Assembly (NCBI GenBank): GCA_003254905.1
Contig: QANU01074319.1
Span: 146,382-210,381, forward strand
Direction of reading: 5' to 3'
DNA: 64,000 nt
From: Nissolia schottii
Lineage: Eukaryota; Streptophyta; Magnoliopsida; Fabales; Fabaceae
This document shows positions 21,877 through 35,719 of this stretch, in pieces. Under the pieces are notes generated by a model. That model was not told the DNA's origin. It was given only the letters and a program-made list of their open reading frames with translations, and made no database searches. Each line of letters starts with the position of its first letter. Position 1 is the stretch's first letter. A program made the position numbers and the translations under genes.

Positions 21877-22829
21877 GAATGAAAGCCAAATTCTTAAATT
21901 ATCTCACACACACATATGATTTGTCTTGTTAATGTTTCTATTTAGGAATTGACATCATGCACTTCACTCTTTCTAAATTGAACCTTAACTTGTTACCCAA
22001 ATCTTTCTCTGTGAATGAACAAGAGACTAACATTTATTAGCAGGGAAAAAAAAATTAACATGAAAACTAATGAACAGGAGACCTTTTACTTTTAATTTTG
22101 AGAATGTTACACAATCAGATAAATATTATCAATTTTTTTTACAAAATTTATAATAGTGGTTGAATGAAATAAAATAGTTATATGATTTACTTATTCATCT
22201 AAAAGATCAATAATCATGTCATATAAAGCTAAATTCTGACAAAATTTATTACAATCTGGTAAGGAGTCCCCAATAAAAAAGATTAATCACACGACGAGTA
22301 ACTTAGTAATTAGAGGTAGAAGAAGATCTAGAAAAATCATAGAAAAAATTATTAAAATATTTAAAAGTTAATGACTTAAATACAAATGTGATCCAAAATA
22401 AAATATTATGGCGTTGTTTGATCTATTTAGCCATTAAAAAATGTGGCTCCTGTTGTTGTTGTTGTAATTTGCAACCCTGCTTTTGTTATCTTTGAGTTCA
22501 AGTTTTCAAACGTTTGGTACACAAGTTTCAACATCCCTACTTTTTCCCCTTCTCAATCACATTCACACCTTCTACACTGAATTTTCACCTTACTTCACTT
22601 GCTTTTAGGTTCAAATTATTGATCCACTCCTTATCATTCTAGATATTTTTTATCTTTTATTTTTTCTCCTTCTCTAATGTATATCTTAGTATCTTCAATC
22701 TCTATTAGATCAAAGACATTTTTTTGTTATTGCAGCACCATCTTATCAAAGCCAAATTGATCTGAATTCAAGTCTTTGAGAAAAGCTCAAAGTTTGAATC
22801 TTTTTCAAATTCTAAGACGCCCAATCTCA

Positions 22830-23621
22830 ATGAAAATGTCCAAATTTCCATGTAGGGGATTGGATTGCCGTCTATGCATTCTAGCTTGTTCTGTTTCTCT
22901 GCTCTTGTTAGGAACATTACTCTCAAAAAGGTTGAACATTCCAAATGTTCCTTATTCCACAGTCACAAAGTTACAACAATACAATAATCCTAAGCAAGTT
23001 GTAACAAAGGGTAAAGGGTACCCTCCAATTTTTGCATATTGGATTTTGGGGACAAAAGGTGAAGGCAAGAAGATTTTGAAGCTTTTGAAGGCTATTTACC
23101 ATCCAAGGAATCAGTACTTGCTTCAGCTTGATGATGGTTCCTCTGATTCCGAGAGAGTGGATTTGGCACTTTCTGTTAAGTCTTTTGAAGTGTTTGAGGA
23201 ATTTGGGAATGTGAATGTCATTGGGAAGAGCTATGCCATTAATAGGATGGGGTGTTCTTCACTTTCTGCTCCTCTTCATGCTGCTTCTTTGCTTCTTAGG
23301 ATGAATCAAGATTGGGATTGGTTCATAACATTAAGTGCTTCAGATTATCCCCTCATTACTCAAGATGGTATGTGTCATTGATTTTTTATTTGTATTTTTT
23401 TTTTAACTTTAAGGTATTATCGTTGTGAGATTTAGGTCGGATATTGGAGCGAGTAAGAAGTCTTTCCAATTCTAGAGTTTGGATCTCAGTCATTTTTTTA
23501 GAGTGCAACTCGCTTATCATTGCACTCGACCCTTTTTTAATATTACTTATGTTGAATCTTATTATTTGAATCCCGAAATTTGACATAGTTCAAACCAACA
23601 CCTATCAAATACTCTCAATAA

Positions 23622-23654
<33 letters not shown>

Positions 23655-26536
23655 ATCACTTGTATCTATGGAATGTTAGGTGTTTAGAGTTTAGGTGCGT
23701 GACACATTTTTAATGTACAAATATATTTACTCGTATATTTAAACTATCTCTATTTTTTTACAAATATTATTTTATAATTAAACACTTAAATAATGTGATA
23801 ATTAAGATGTCTTGTCAACAATTTTAATTTTTTCAGGTAGGGTTAAATTAATTCTTTATCCTCTCTCTCAAAAAGGGTAATTCATTACACTCTACCTTTT
23901 GTTTATGTTTGTGCTATCTCTTCTATCTATTTTTTTAATTATTTTTTTATTTTTAGATACATTGTTGACCGAATGTATTTAAATGTAATTATTTAAATAC
24001 ATTCGGTCAACAATGTATTTAAAAATAAAGAATGAAAAAAAAATGTATATAAAGTTGCGTTCCTAATTTTACTTTCCAAGTTGAGGTCAATTTAAAATTT
24101 TGAAGGGCTATGCATTTCAAGAACTCCAACCAAGTACATAAAACTTTATTTTCTAGCTAGACATTATAATTGCCCTTTTTCTAGTTTGTGTATTTTATGT
24201 TCAGATCTATACAAAAATCAGAGACTCTACAATGGCTAAACTTATATGCAATTGTGATCACATTTCAAAGTTGCTTTGTTTTTTGTGCAGATATCCTTCA
24301 CGCTTTCACATTCTTGCCAAGACATATTAATTTCATTCATTACACTAATAGGACAGTTCGGAATGAGTAAGTAATCCCCAAATAAAGGTCTGGCTTATCT
24401 CCTTAATCATGTGCATGGTGCTTAGTTTTAATTAAATAATAAACCTAGTGCAATTTCTTTCTTAGTTATATCATTTAGAATTTAATCTTGATACACTATT
24501 AATTTGAAGTTTGTTACACTCTTAGCTGCTCTGGATTAGTACATCATTAAAAGTATTTGATTCTTAAAATAATTAGGATAGATTGCACAAATCATTCTTA
24601 AGATTTATTAAATTTGTACTCCACTCTAAATTATGTGTAAAAATTAAGTTTCTATTTTCATTTAAAGTATGTTCTGTTTTCAAAAGTTTGTAAAAGAAAT
24701 AGTGAAAACATTAAAATAATAAAACATTGTTTTTTGTTTTAAATTTTTGTGAAGAAAATAGAGAACATAGAAAATAAAAATAAGATACAAGATTTTATTG
24801 CTTTTTATAACCCAATAGAAAACATAGGAAAAAGAAATAAAACCAAAAATTTAACTGTTGAGATGGAATGTAATTTACACATAGCTAGTTTGCAGTGAAG
24901 TACAATTTTGACAAACCTCAATAATGGTCTTTGCAATTTATCTAAATAATCTTGTCTAAAGTTACGAATATGATGGTAATTATGTAATTAGTTGATCATG
25001 TAAATTAACCGTGTATCATAATTAAACTCTTTTTAATAATGAATATATTTTTTCTGTTAATCATCCAATCCAAAGAAGGTAACATTATGATCTTACTCAT
25101 ATGTCATAATGGGTCCAACCCTGCATGTTGGAAATAGAAAACAAGGGAACAAGCTTTTTCAATTACCTCAATCATATATCCAAATTGTTTATAAAATAGG
25201 CGATGACATGTTTGCAGGCACAGAAACATTAATCAAGTTGTGGTAGACCCAAGTTTGCATTATGAAAAGAGTGAGTCACTCTATTTTGCTGTGGAAACAA
25301 GAGAAACACCAGATGCTTTCAAGATATTTCTAGGTAAAGTCCATTTTCATCAAACTTCACATCATTGTTTATAGGAAATTATGAAACAAATTTGATAATA
25401 GTTCCATTGTTTGTACACAGTAATTTCGACGTTCAAATTGACATGTGGTAATTGTGAATTTAAGAGTAAAGCCCTAAATTGGTTTTGAAAGAGTTGTTGA
25501 ACATCGATTTAATCATTCAAAGATTTGTGACATCAATCCTCAACAAATTAAAAATTATCTTAACTTAGTCCAAAACATTTAGGATTATCAATGTGGTAGC
25601 TTTAAGAGAGATTAAATTTTATACTAACTTGAAATAAGTTTTAATCCTTTAAGAACTAAATTGATGTCATGATTAAATCTTTCCATGATTAAATTGATAT
25701 CCAACAACACTAATTTGTGGTTGTACTCTAATTTATGCAAGTGTGGGTTTTTATTATATAAGTGCTGAATCGATATTTTATTTCATTTTCCTTTAATATC
25801 ACATTCAACACTTACATAACTAAAATTCATACTTATTTGAATCACGATAATTCGCTTAAGATGTTTATACACTATGTACAAATATAATTTCCCATTTGAT
25901 AATTAAATTATTCAACTATGAAAAGGTGTCAATCTTAGTTACTAGTTTCTCATGAGATGTTCTAACTTAACAGGTTCACCTTGGATGATTCTCACAAGAT
26001 CTTTCATGGAATACTGTGTCCAAGGTTGGGACAACTTACCTAGGAAACTACTAATGTTCTTCAGCAATGTGGCATACCCTCTTGAATCATATTTCCACAC
26101 AGTCTTGTGCAACTCCCCTGAGTTCCAAAACACCACTTTGGACAACAATCTAATCATGTACAATCTTTGGGACACTGACCCATCTGAGTCACAATTGCTT
26201 GATTTGTCACACTATGACACAATGCTTGAAATTGGGGCTGCATTTGCTAGACCATTTGGTGAAGGTGATTTGGTCCTAGATAAAATTGATGATTTGATCC
26301 TTAATCGGCCATATAATGGTTTGGTTCAAGGAGATTGGTGTTCAAAACATGAAATGAATAAGAGTACTAGTAATACTAAGGTTTTAGAAGACAATGTGGA
26401 AGAGTTGTGTTCGATATATGGTAACATTGATAGTGTAAAGCCAGGGATACGTGGCATCAAGCTTAAGACTATGGTAGATGAACTTGTTAGCAATAGGGAA
26501 TTTAGAGCTAGCCCTTGCCAATTCCAAAAAAGGTGA
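22830..26536 (+). CDS. Glycosyltransferase family 14 protein (beta-glucuronosyltransferase GlcAT14-like)
   Basis: Four exons join in phase at GT..AG sites: 22830-23367, 24291-24366, 25218-25333 and 25974-26536, giving 430 aa. A short basic N-terminus and a single membrane segment (about residues 16-32, LCILACSVSLLLLGTLL) make it a type II Golgi protein. The Branch/DUF266 domain follows with FAYWILGTKGEGKKILKLLK, QYLLQLDDGSSDSER, NQDWDWFITLSASDYPLIT and, across the first junction, DILHAFTFLPRHINFI. Then come GSPWMILTRSFMEYCVQGWD and LPRKLLMFFSNVAYPLESYF, typical of the plant GT14 clade that adds glucuronic acid to arabinogalactan side chains. Length matches the family. The ATG at 22830 is chosen because the upstream in-frame stretch has only a TTG; MKM places a second ATG two codons on. 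A pyrimidine-rich leader with no competing ATG in frame precedes it. The enzyme activity is inferred from the family. Confidence 0.92.
23621..23656. repeat. (TTA)n microsatellite in GT14 intron 1
   Basis: About eleven tta units inside the first intron (23368-24290). Confidence 0.85.
23945..24030. repeat. Inverted repeat in GT14 intron 1
   Basis: tttttagatacattgttgac at 23950 is followed by its near-exact reverse complement gtcaacaatgtatttaaaaa ending near 24026, with about 35 bases that also pair (cgaatgtatttaaat / atttaaatacattcg). The whole 80 bp folds into one hairpin, probably a small foldback element or MITE remnant. Confidence 0.75.
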
Positions 26537-28746
26537 CAAGTTTGAACAATTGCTAGAGTTATAATTCTCCATGCTAATTGATTGAGATTGGTTTTTTTTT
26601 TTTTTTTAAATGAGATTTCCATTTTGATATTTTTGCCTTAATCAAATGATTCAAGATTGCGTCTTACTCTGAAAGTTAGGTTTGTGTACATTTTTTATTT
26701 TTTCTTAGGGTTCTTACTTTCTGGCTAATTTTTCCATGAAATATTATATGATTGACTAAAATGCTAAATTACTCAGGATCACAATTAATTAATCTGGAGT
26801 CATTTGCACTTAATTACTTCATGCTTACAATTGAAGCAATGAGCCTCGAAGTTTTTGTAAGATTTTATTAAAATAACTAGTAGGATTGAACATCCACAAT
26901 TCCATGTGATGATAAATGTAATTAAAATTGTAAAATTTTAATATTTTTAATGTATTAAATATATTGAAATCTTTAAAATTTTCATTTATTGACTCCAAAC
27001 ATTAAAGCACATTTTTCTTGTTATCAAGCTTTTAAAAATTTACCCTTTTTTCACGTCTATCTCAATGGGGTCTTTTTAGAATTTTTCTTCTTTTCCATTT
27101 TATGTCTAGTTTTTAAACATTAGTTGTGTATCACACAGTTTCATTAACTAATTATTTACAAGGAAATAGATTACATTAAAATGATTGCTTTAATTGAAAT
27201 TAAAATATTGTAGACGACCGTTAAGTTAAAGTTAGTCTTGTACGCATATTGACCCGTTAATATAAAAAAAAATAAAAAATCAGTGATTTGATTGCAACTT
27301 GCCAAGTAGTTGGAGATTAAGCTTTATAAAAATCTCTCTCTCTATTGAAACCTTTACAAACACACATTTAAAATAATTTAGAAAGTTTATAGCCATGAGT
27401 GGTAGAATATTTTAAAGACATCAAATCATGGTTAAGAATGAGCCATGACAACTAAAACTAATATCATGATATTAAATTTCAAAAACCAAATGAAACATGT
27501 GGTTTAAACATAGTCCCATTTGGGATTTGGGACAAAGAAGGAATCTATGTGCTAATAAAAAACCACCTCTCTCTCTCTCCTTGAGATTCTTTTGTCCAAT
27601 AACTTTAAGAAAACTTCTTAGTTACTTTTAGAATAAACAAATTATTATTTTAAATTACTCATTTTCTCTATTTTTGTTGTCATTTTCTTTTTAAAAAAAT
27701 AATTTTAAGATTAATTATCATTTGATTAGATTAAAGAAGTATTAAATATATATTTTTATATTTATACTCTTGTTATCTCTTATATTTTTCATAACACATA
27801 ATAAGTATAACAATCATTACTCAAGGTTAATTTTATCAATGCACTCTATATTTTCTCTATCTTAATGTCAATTAAACAATTTCTTAAACTGTGTGTTTTT
27901 ATAAAAAATGACAACAAAGAGAATATCATATATCAATAAATGTTGGTAATATGTGTTTTCTAAACTATTCACATTTATTAAAATGTCATCGGAACAAAAG
28001 ATTCATCCAACTCTAAGAGTAATTAAGAATTTAACAAACTTTAAATCACAACCACAATGAATTAATTGCCTTTTGCTATTCATCCATGGACCCTTCTAAA
28101 GCCTCACCCTTTTAAGAAGCACATTTTAAACCTCACATCTAATCTCTATTATGCGTGTTATTGGTTATGAGTGACCAAACGTCATCGCTTCCGTGGCAGA
28201 TAAACCCTCTTTCATAAAGTCTTATGCTATCATAATTGATTAGTTTATGTATTTAATCTTTCTGTTTTTTTCAGGTTGTTGCAATGTATTATTATTATTA
28301 CCTGGCAGAAATTCGGGGTTACAAGTTGGGACCAAAAACAATAAGCACGATATTGATCAATGAATGATAGGTTTAAGCGATTTAACTTTTTTTTAAAAGT
28401 AAAATCATAAAAAGTGATTAAAAAAACTTAATCTCATAATAGATGGAAGTGATTAAAAAAACTTAATCTCATAATAGATGGACTCAATTAAAATCAAATT
28501 AGATAAAATCTAATAAACTTTAGTTGTTAATGATATTTTTTTTTTACGAAAAAAATATTATGTCTCAAATTTTGGTTTCGATCTCTAGGCTAAAATAATT
28601 AGGAATTTGGTTTAGGTCCTTATAACTATGCTCTGCTAAGGAGTTAGTCTTAAAATAAAAAAAAGATTCACAGTCTTAAAATAAAAAAAAGATTCGTATT
28701 GAGATCAATTCTTGATAAAAAGTAGAGTTAATGTTGTAAGAAAATA
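26537..28746. other. Intergenic sequence downstream of the GT14 gene
   Basis: AT-rich DNA holding the GT14 3' UTR and no other gene I can support. A 33-bp unit starting gtgattaaaaaaacttaatc is tandemly doubled at about 28411-28476, and a 27-bp unit (agtcttaaaataaaaaaaag) is doubled at about 28648-28700. Confidence 0.5.
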
Positions 28747-28891
28747 TTCTTTTCGTCTTAAATTAATTGTCATTTTCACTTTTTTTTCTTTATTTATAAA
28801 TTAATGAATTTGAATATAATTGTGTTTAAATACATTGATTTATCAATGAATCAAAAATGTAAAAGCGACATTTAATTTAGAACAGAGGGAG
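28747..28891. mobile_element. Stowaway-like (Tc1/mariner) MITE, 145 bp
   Basis: The left end ttcttttcgtcttaaattaa mirrors the right end read inward, ctccctctgttctaaattaa, the usual Stowaway terminus. TA dinucleotides flank both ends (28745-28746 and 28892-28893). Interior AT-rich, no coding capacity. Confidence 0.75.
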
Positions 28892-28893
28892 TA

Positions 28894-30121
28894 ATAATGA
28901 TAGAGAGTAAAACCTAAAAAGGTAAACCAAAAGAATTTTAGTCTAGGTATCAAAATCAAAATTTGACACACTATAAGGATCAAGAAGTGTTTAAGAAGGA
29001 AAAGAAAAAGGCACCGCACGAGATGTGTGGTTATAAATTTGGTTGTTCCAAGTTTAGTGATTGATCATCAATTATGGTTGCTGCATATACAGAAGCAAAT
29101 GAATGAATGTACCCCAAAACTAAAGCAAAAGATTAAATCTGTTGGCAGAATTCAGATATTGGTATTTTTGATAAGAAGTGGCACCGACCTATACCCCTTT
29201 TTTATTATATCTATCGAATTTAGTAGTAGCTAGTGACGTGCAGGCATAAGCAAGCAACATGACTGGATTGCAAGAATATTGGTTTTATTAATGGTATGCG
29301 ACAAGAGTATTGATTTGTTTTGAAATATGGGGTTAATTCACATTTTATCTGATAAATAAAATTTTATTGAAATGTGAATTTTATTANTTTAATTGATCCA
29401 AAAAAAAGAAATAAATATAACGAAAGCGTCAGAAAGAAAGAGGATATAGTCATTCCTTTGAACAAAAGTTCAATAATTCTTTATTTTCTTGCATTACAAA
29501 AATCTCACGATAAAATATCCAAATCCATTGTTTTTGGAAATGTTTCCGAAAAAAATTAATTAATTTGAATTGAATCAAAAATATTATGAGGATAAAATTT
29601 TTCAGTATTAATTTCTTTACTCATATAATTTGATGAGATCTTATTACAAGAACATAATAAGTACCAAAAATAGTACTCTAACCAATCAATCGGTGTAACC
29701 AATCAACCAAGAGTGTTGCTATAATATCTGCTACAAAGAGAGAAAAAATGAGTATGATAAATTCTACCTACAACCTTGGTGAAAATAATTGTTGGTTGTC
29801 AACACTTAAGATTATTCAAACATCATATCTCTTCTAAATATGAATTCCTGGTTCATATTGAGAGAGAGAGAGAAGGCCCATGAATTTGTTGATCCAATTG
29901 TTACACATTTGGTAATATCTAGTAAACTAGATTGATCAATAGCCACAGCATTGCAAAGTATTTGCCATGTTGTCCTTCCTATTCCTAGATGTGAAAACAA
30001 GAATAAAATAATTTTTTTTAAAAAAAAAACTACAATAAGATTTTTCCAATTGCAGGGCCATTGATATTTACCCGCAGGTTGTGTCTTTTTCTGTGGGCAA
30101 TGGATCTTCTATGTGATATTG
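28894..30121. other. Intergenic sequence, no gene supported
   Basis: AT-rich spacer containing an ambiguous base (N) at 29386. Short frames at 29027-29233, 29374-29559 and 29812-30000 show no family signature, splice structure or initiation context that would support a gene. Confidence 0.5.
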
Positions 30122-32425
30122 TGTAACATCCTGCTCTTTCCTTAGCGAAACCTCGCCAGATAAACACTTAGAGATTTCCATGTTTGGTTGAACAATTGAA
30201 ATTATGAACGCTTGGGATTAAAATTGTCTGTAGGAAAAAAAATTCTGTTCGTTTTCTTAAAATTCTACCGACACTAGAATGAACTCTTGTTGTCGTCTGA
30301 CTATAACCGCACGTCTAAAGTGTCCGTAAAAGGCACGGCTACAGATGAAAATTCATAAATACCCCAAATGAACCTAGATTATTCTTTAGAAAAATTAGGA
30401 GATCACAAGGACATAATCGAAATTTTTTAGAATAACCGCACGCAAAGTACCAGGACTGGAAATGATAAAACCTGACCAAAATTGATCTGTCGGAACCCAT
30501 TAATTCTTAGCCACAAAAAGTGGCCAAGACACAAGGCCATACACGGCCAAGAAAGTGGCCACTTGGCCAAGTCAAAGTCTAACTAATGAGTCATATGGTG
30601 ACTAGGTTAGGATGATGTCATGGATGACATAAGCTTAGGGGCAATTTGGTAAATTGGCCAAGGGCAATTTGGAGATGAAAAATTCAGCCCCAAGGCCTAT
30701 AAATACCTCCAAAATCTGAATTTTTAAGAGAGAAAAAAATAAGAGACCTTGGTCAAACTCTGTCCGTTTACACATTCAGCTGTTACTTTGTCCAAACACC
30801 AAACCGAAGACTTTCCTCAAAAGACCTAACCTAAGTTCCTAAACCCTAACCTCATAAATACTCCTAGAATTTCAGACAAATCCTCTCATACTTCTATTCT
30901 AAGGGTAAAAGCTTAGACGCAACCAAGCAAAGTCTGCACAAAATAGCTGAACCAGTTGTAGCAAGGGCAAAATGTGGGTAAACCGACATAATCATTGTCT
31001 ATGTGATTTAGGATGTATGATGATGATTGTGTTAGAATATGTTAGGTTTTAATTGCTAAGTGATGTTCTTGAATATGACAATTGATTATACTTGTATATG
31101 GAAGTTTCTGCAGATCTAGAAATTGTTAGAATAATTATTAGAAATAGGACTGGTTTATGTTTATGAGAATATGAGTATGAAAGTATGTGATATTTATGTG
31201 TTAAAAATGATGGGAAAAATGAGGGAAAACTCTCTTGAAAAGAGGAAAGACAGGTTGTGTAGAACATGAAAAATTGCAAGACTTGGAGCTGAAATTTGTC
31301 AGGTGTGCGCTGAGCAGCCTAGGCATGCGCTGAGCGGCCTTGTGCGCTGACCGGTATGTGGCTTGCCCTGAGCGGCCTAGGGCTTGCGCTGAGCGGCCTG
31401 ACTGAAGATTTAGAGTTACATAATTTAACGAAAAGCTTTCTAGACCACTTGCAATCATCCATGGGGCTACTGAATGTTGTTAAGAATCAGTTTGAAATAA
31501 TTATGAGCTATATGATATAATACATGTTAGATGTTTATAATGATAGGAGATTATATGATGATTGTTTGATCATGATACTACTGTGTACATGATTGCTTTA
31601 AGATGATGAATGAATATGATTGCTTTAAGATGATGATGAACTGTGTTTATTATATATGAATTGTTGCATCAAAGATCAAACTGTGCACATGATGATGAGA
31701 GAAAATCCCCTCTAAAAGGGCCTAGGCTCAGTTTTTGGGGAATGTCTTAGTCCCGGTCGAGCCCCAGGTCCGACCCCAACGCCATCCCAAGGTGGTAACC
31801 TCGGTCGTGGTTGGCGATTTACTCATGGTCCAGACCATTCAGGTTCAGCGCTACCTGGTCGCCACGATGCGGGCTGTAAGCGTGGTTATAGCCGTGTGGC
31901 CACCGCTATAAGGGACAAGGGCAAATATGCTTATAAGGCCAGCCTTGTAGAGCATAAGTATAAGTGGATGCCAGCTGAAGCTTATACCAATTTTCAAAAA
32001 ATGAGATTCTTGCAGTAGTGTAGCTATGTGAACTATGTGATATTATATGACTTAGGAGTTAAGCTAGAGAACAGACGACGTAGCTAATGAAAGTATAGGT
32101 CCCCTAGTCACCTAGTAATATAGACAAAGTTGCTCAAACTTAGTATGGACATTAATAACTAGTAGGGCTTTAGTATAACTGTGACACTTAAAGATTCCTG
32201 AGCGGCCTGAATCATAAATGAGAAAGGAAAGTATCCCAGATCCCATGGTTTCCCACTGAGAGCGTCATGTTCTCACCCCACTCATTCATGACTCTAGGAC
32301 TTGACGTGGAGCAAGGGGATGAGCAGCAAGAAAAGGAGCAATACCCAGCGGAACAAGCGGAACAATAGGTCTTTAGTTAGTAGACTCTATATGATAGCAC
32401 TACTGTGTTAAATAATTGTAAGTGA
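30122..32425 (+). mobile_element. Lone long LTR, probably Ty3/gypsy-type, incomplete
   Basis: The sequence starts tgtaacatcctgctc, as many plant gypsy LTRs do, and has a TATA box (cctataaatacc) near 30698, followed by a transcript-leader-like stretch (agagagaaaaaaataagaga). There is no gag or pol beside it, so it is a solo or truncated LTR. A LINE begins at its right edge, and no partner LTR or clear target duplication is visible. At about 31300-31400 a GC-rich minisatellite repeats tgcgctgagcggcct four or five times, and a further 'cctgagcggcctga' lies near 32200. Family assignment rests on length and ends only. Confidence 0.5.
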
Positions 32426-32426
32426 C

Positions 32427-35234
32427 AGCTATGTTCCTAACGTGAGAAGTAACTTTTGGGACTATCTTAAACAATTACGGAGTGACATGCATGGTTTGTG
32501 GGTTCTATTATGGGATTTTAATGAGATTCTTCTTCCGTCAAAAACTCATGGGGGTATTTTTCATCTTTCCAGAGCCCAAGAGTTCTTGGTGGTCCTTGAG
32601 GAGTGTTCTTGTGGATTTGGGGTGTTCGGGAGAAAATTTACGTTGTCTCACAAGGTTACAGACGGTAGAATTATTTCGAAGAGACTGAATCGTGGCTTAT
32701 CTGATCTTGCTTGTAGATTGCGGTACCTGGAAGCGTTTGTTGACAATCCTTAACGTCTCTACTCGGATCATTCTCCTATTTTACTTTGTTGTCATGGTTT
32801 GTTTCAAGTTAGAGGTGACCGCCCGTTCCGGTTCTTGGCTGCTTGGGCCACTCATCTGAGTTGTTAGACGGTTGTTGAGGAGGCTTGGGAGAAAGGTCGA
32901 CCCCGAGTTATAGAGAGTTTGTCTGCTATGAGGACAGATTTCATTGTGTTTAATCAGGAGACCTTTGGTAGTATTCTTTAGTGCAAGAAGGAGTTAGAGG
33001 TGTCTATTACAGGGCTTCAGCGAAGACTGGAATCTTGGGATTCAGTAGCTTGGTAGAATTTGTTGCATTTGCCACAGGCTGAGTATGCTAGAGTTTTTAT
33101 CTAGGAGGAAATTCTTTGGTTTCAAAATTCTAGGTAGGCGTCGGCAAGATTTGGGGTTCGAAATAATAAATTTTTCCATGCTCAAACCATTGTGCATTGG
33201 AAGAGGAATAAAATCCATGGGCTACTTCTTGAGAATAGCACTTGGACTTTTGATGATGCCACACTCTGTAGTGAAGCTTTATCATTCTATAAGAAGTTGT
33301 TTACGTCGACTGACAATCAACGAAGTGGAGATTTTTATTCTCAAAATTTCCCTCAGATTACGTCTGATCAAGGTGCTTGTTTGATGGCTCTGGTTTCTAT
33401 TGATGAGGTTTGGCATGCGGTTGTTCAGATGAAACCTTACACTACTCCGGGACCAGATGGATTTCAACCTTTTTTCTTTAAGAATTATTCGCATTTGTTA
33501 GGTGAGGATGTTTGGAGGTTGGTTAGTACTACTTTTGTGGAGGGGAGGATTGATCCCCAATTGGCTGAAATTCTTTTAGTTCTTATCCCAAAAGGTACAG
33601 ATGTAGTTAATTTTATACAATTCCGCTTGATTAGCCTGTGCAATGTTGATTATAAAATTATTACATGTGTCCTTTTCTCCATGATATTGTTAGCCCTCTC
33701 TAGGGGAGTTGTATTCGAGGACGCAAAACTCGTGATAATGGGATTGTCACGCAAGAAGTGATGCACTTTATGCACAAGACTAGGATAAAAAAAAAGGGAG
33801 TTCTTGCTTTCAAGATTGATTTGGAAAAATCTTATGACAAGGTGGATTGTGATTTATTGCGAGAAACTTTGTTGGCTTTCGACTTCCCTTTGGTAACGAT
33901 GAACTTGATCATGTCTTGCGTGTGTGCTCCTAGTCTCTCACTTATTTGGAATGGTGCTCATATTCTAGGTTTTGTCTCAGCCAGAGGTGAGGTTTGAGGC
34001 AAGGTGACCCTATTTCCCAATTTATTTGTGCTTTGTATGAAAATGTTGTCTTTGATGATTGCGGAGAAAGTTGAGAAGGATCTTTGGGAACCCATTCATT
34101 TATCTCGGGGTGGCCCAACTATTTTGCACCTCATGTTTGTGGATGACTTGATGTTATTTTGCACCTCGGGGTGCTAATGCTCCGAGCTCGGTTGCTTTGG
34201 TTGAGGATTCTTGGACTTGGGCATAGTTCTGCTACGTGGTGACCACTTAGATAACCAAGGATTTCAATGGCTTATTGGTAGAAATAATAATTGACAATTT
34301 AACCCTTTTTGGAAGCGTATATGGCGTCTGAAATATCCTGAAAAAATTAGATTTTTTATATGGCAATGCTTTCATAGGGCGCTACTTACTAATGAGCTTC
34401 ACCATCATCGTAGTTTAGTGTCATCTGCTGTTTGTCCACGTTGTAGTACTGGAGTTGAAGATTTTTGTCTTTGTGACTGCTTAGATTCCTTTGCGTTGTG
34501 GCTTCGGGTTGGTCTTTGTTGCACGTCTTGGAATGTTATGGATATCAAACGGTGGCTCGAATCCTTGTTGGAGGAGGAGAATTGCTTGCTTAGTCTTACT
34601 ACTCTTTGGTGGGCTTGGCGTTATCGCAACTGTACGGTCTTGGGTGAAGGCACTTGGTCGGTGTTCCAAGTCATTTCTTTCATTTGGCAGGATTGCTGCT
34701 TCTTCCATTCTTCGTTTAGCTCTCATGATGATTCAACTATGACTACTAGGCTTCAAAATACTTGTTGGTTACCTCCTCCCGAAGGAGTGGTGAAGCTGAA
34801 TGTTTTGTGCACTAGCCACCGGAGTGGTTACGGAGGAGTGCTCCGTGATACAAGAGGGACTTGGCTTTATGGCTTCATGGCTCCTTCTAACTCAATGAAT
34901 GTTACTTGCGATTAGGGATGGGTTGCGTTCTGCTTGGAACAAGGGAGTGTGTAGTACTGTTTGTGAATCGTTTTGCTTCTACCGTTTTCCGTGCTCCGAG
35001 ACTTGATGTTTTGCTTAGTGACATTAGAGTATTGTTGCAGCGGGCTAAAATATGTCATATTTTGCGTTTGGCTAATCAGGTTGCTAATTGGCTGGCTAGG
35101 AAGGGTGTTGTCTCTGACAATGCTGATGATGTTCAGTTGCTTCTTCAGCAAGACATGTTGAGGGGCTAGGTTTTTTTGGTTTTTTTTTTTAGTTTGTTGT
35201 TGTTGTTTTTATCTTCTACTACCAAAAAAAAAAA
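32427..35234 (+). mobile_element. 5'-truncated, decayed L1-type LINE (endonuclease, RT, zf-RVT, RNase H, poly-A)
   Basis: Plus-strand fragments follow the order of a plant L1 ORF2. The endonuclease C-terminal half is at 32442-32800 (LLWDFNEILLPSKTHGG, then YSDHSPILL). Reverse transcriptase runs over about 33190-34170 with TTPGPDGFQPFFFKNYSHLL, the palm segment AFKIDLEKSYDKVDCDLL (33790-33860) and FVDDLMLFC (34135-34165), a variant of YxDD. A zinc-binding zf-RVT piece follows (about 34310-34520, WRLKYPEKIRFFIWQCFHRA), then RNase H (VVKLNVLCTSHRSGYGGVLR; HILRLANQVANWLARKG). It ends in a stop at 35167-35169 and an A-run at 35224-35234. Between RT and zf-RVT (about 34170-34200) a large part of the RT thumb is deleted, and frames change several times. 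The element starts mid-endonuclease, the usual 5' truncation. No target duplication was found. Confidence 0.88.
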
Positions 35235-35719
35235 TTGACACCCGTCCTTTTTTTCAAATATTCATAACACTAAACTAATTAATCTCAAATCAAATGCATC
35301 TTTTTTTTTTCCCTAAACTACAGAACTTTTACTTGTCTTGTGACTAAACAAACACTTGTTTGAATGAATAACAATACTAAAGTAAAATCTCAGATCAAAT
35401 ATTCTCCTTTTTCGTGTAATTTTAGATGTTATTGGACCAAGAGTTTTTTTTTTTCCATTAAATATCTCACATTATGGATCAAATATAATATTAATGTATG
35501 AAATATCTAAACAAACATTTGATTGAAGGGATAAAAGATGAGAAAATTTTGTGTTTTTCATATCACAACTTCAATAAAACATAAAAAAAAAAAATACAGA
35601 AATTATGTGTTCTAGTATGTTCTCTTATCGTATCCATCAACCAAATGTTGCCTCTAATGGAACAGAGGGGAAAAAAAAAAAAAAAACCTTAATCCAACCG
35701 CATGTAAATAAAAAATTTC
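35235..35719. other. Spacer between LINE and B-box gene
   Basis: AT-rich with several A-runs; includes the 3' UTR of the minus-strand B-box gene. No gene seen. Confidence 0.5.

Noticed and set aside
22776-22829. 18 extra N-terminal residues for the GT14 protein
   Set aside because: The frame there opens with TTG, not ATG; the first in-frame ATG is 22830 and gives a normal type II signal anchor.
23420-23580. Possible tRNA-derived SINE head in GT14 intron 1
   Set aside because: I could not find A- and B-box promoter motifs at the right spacing on either strand.
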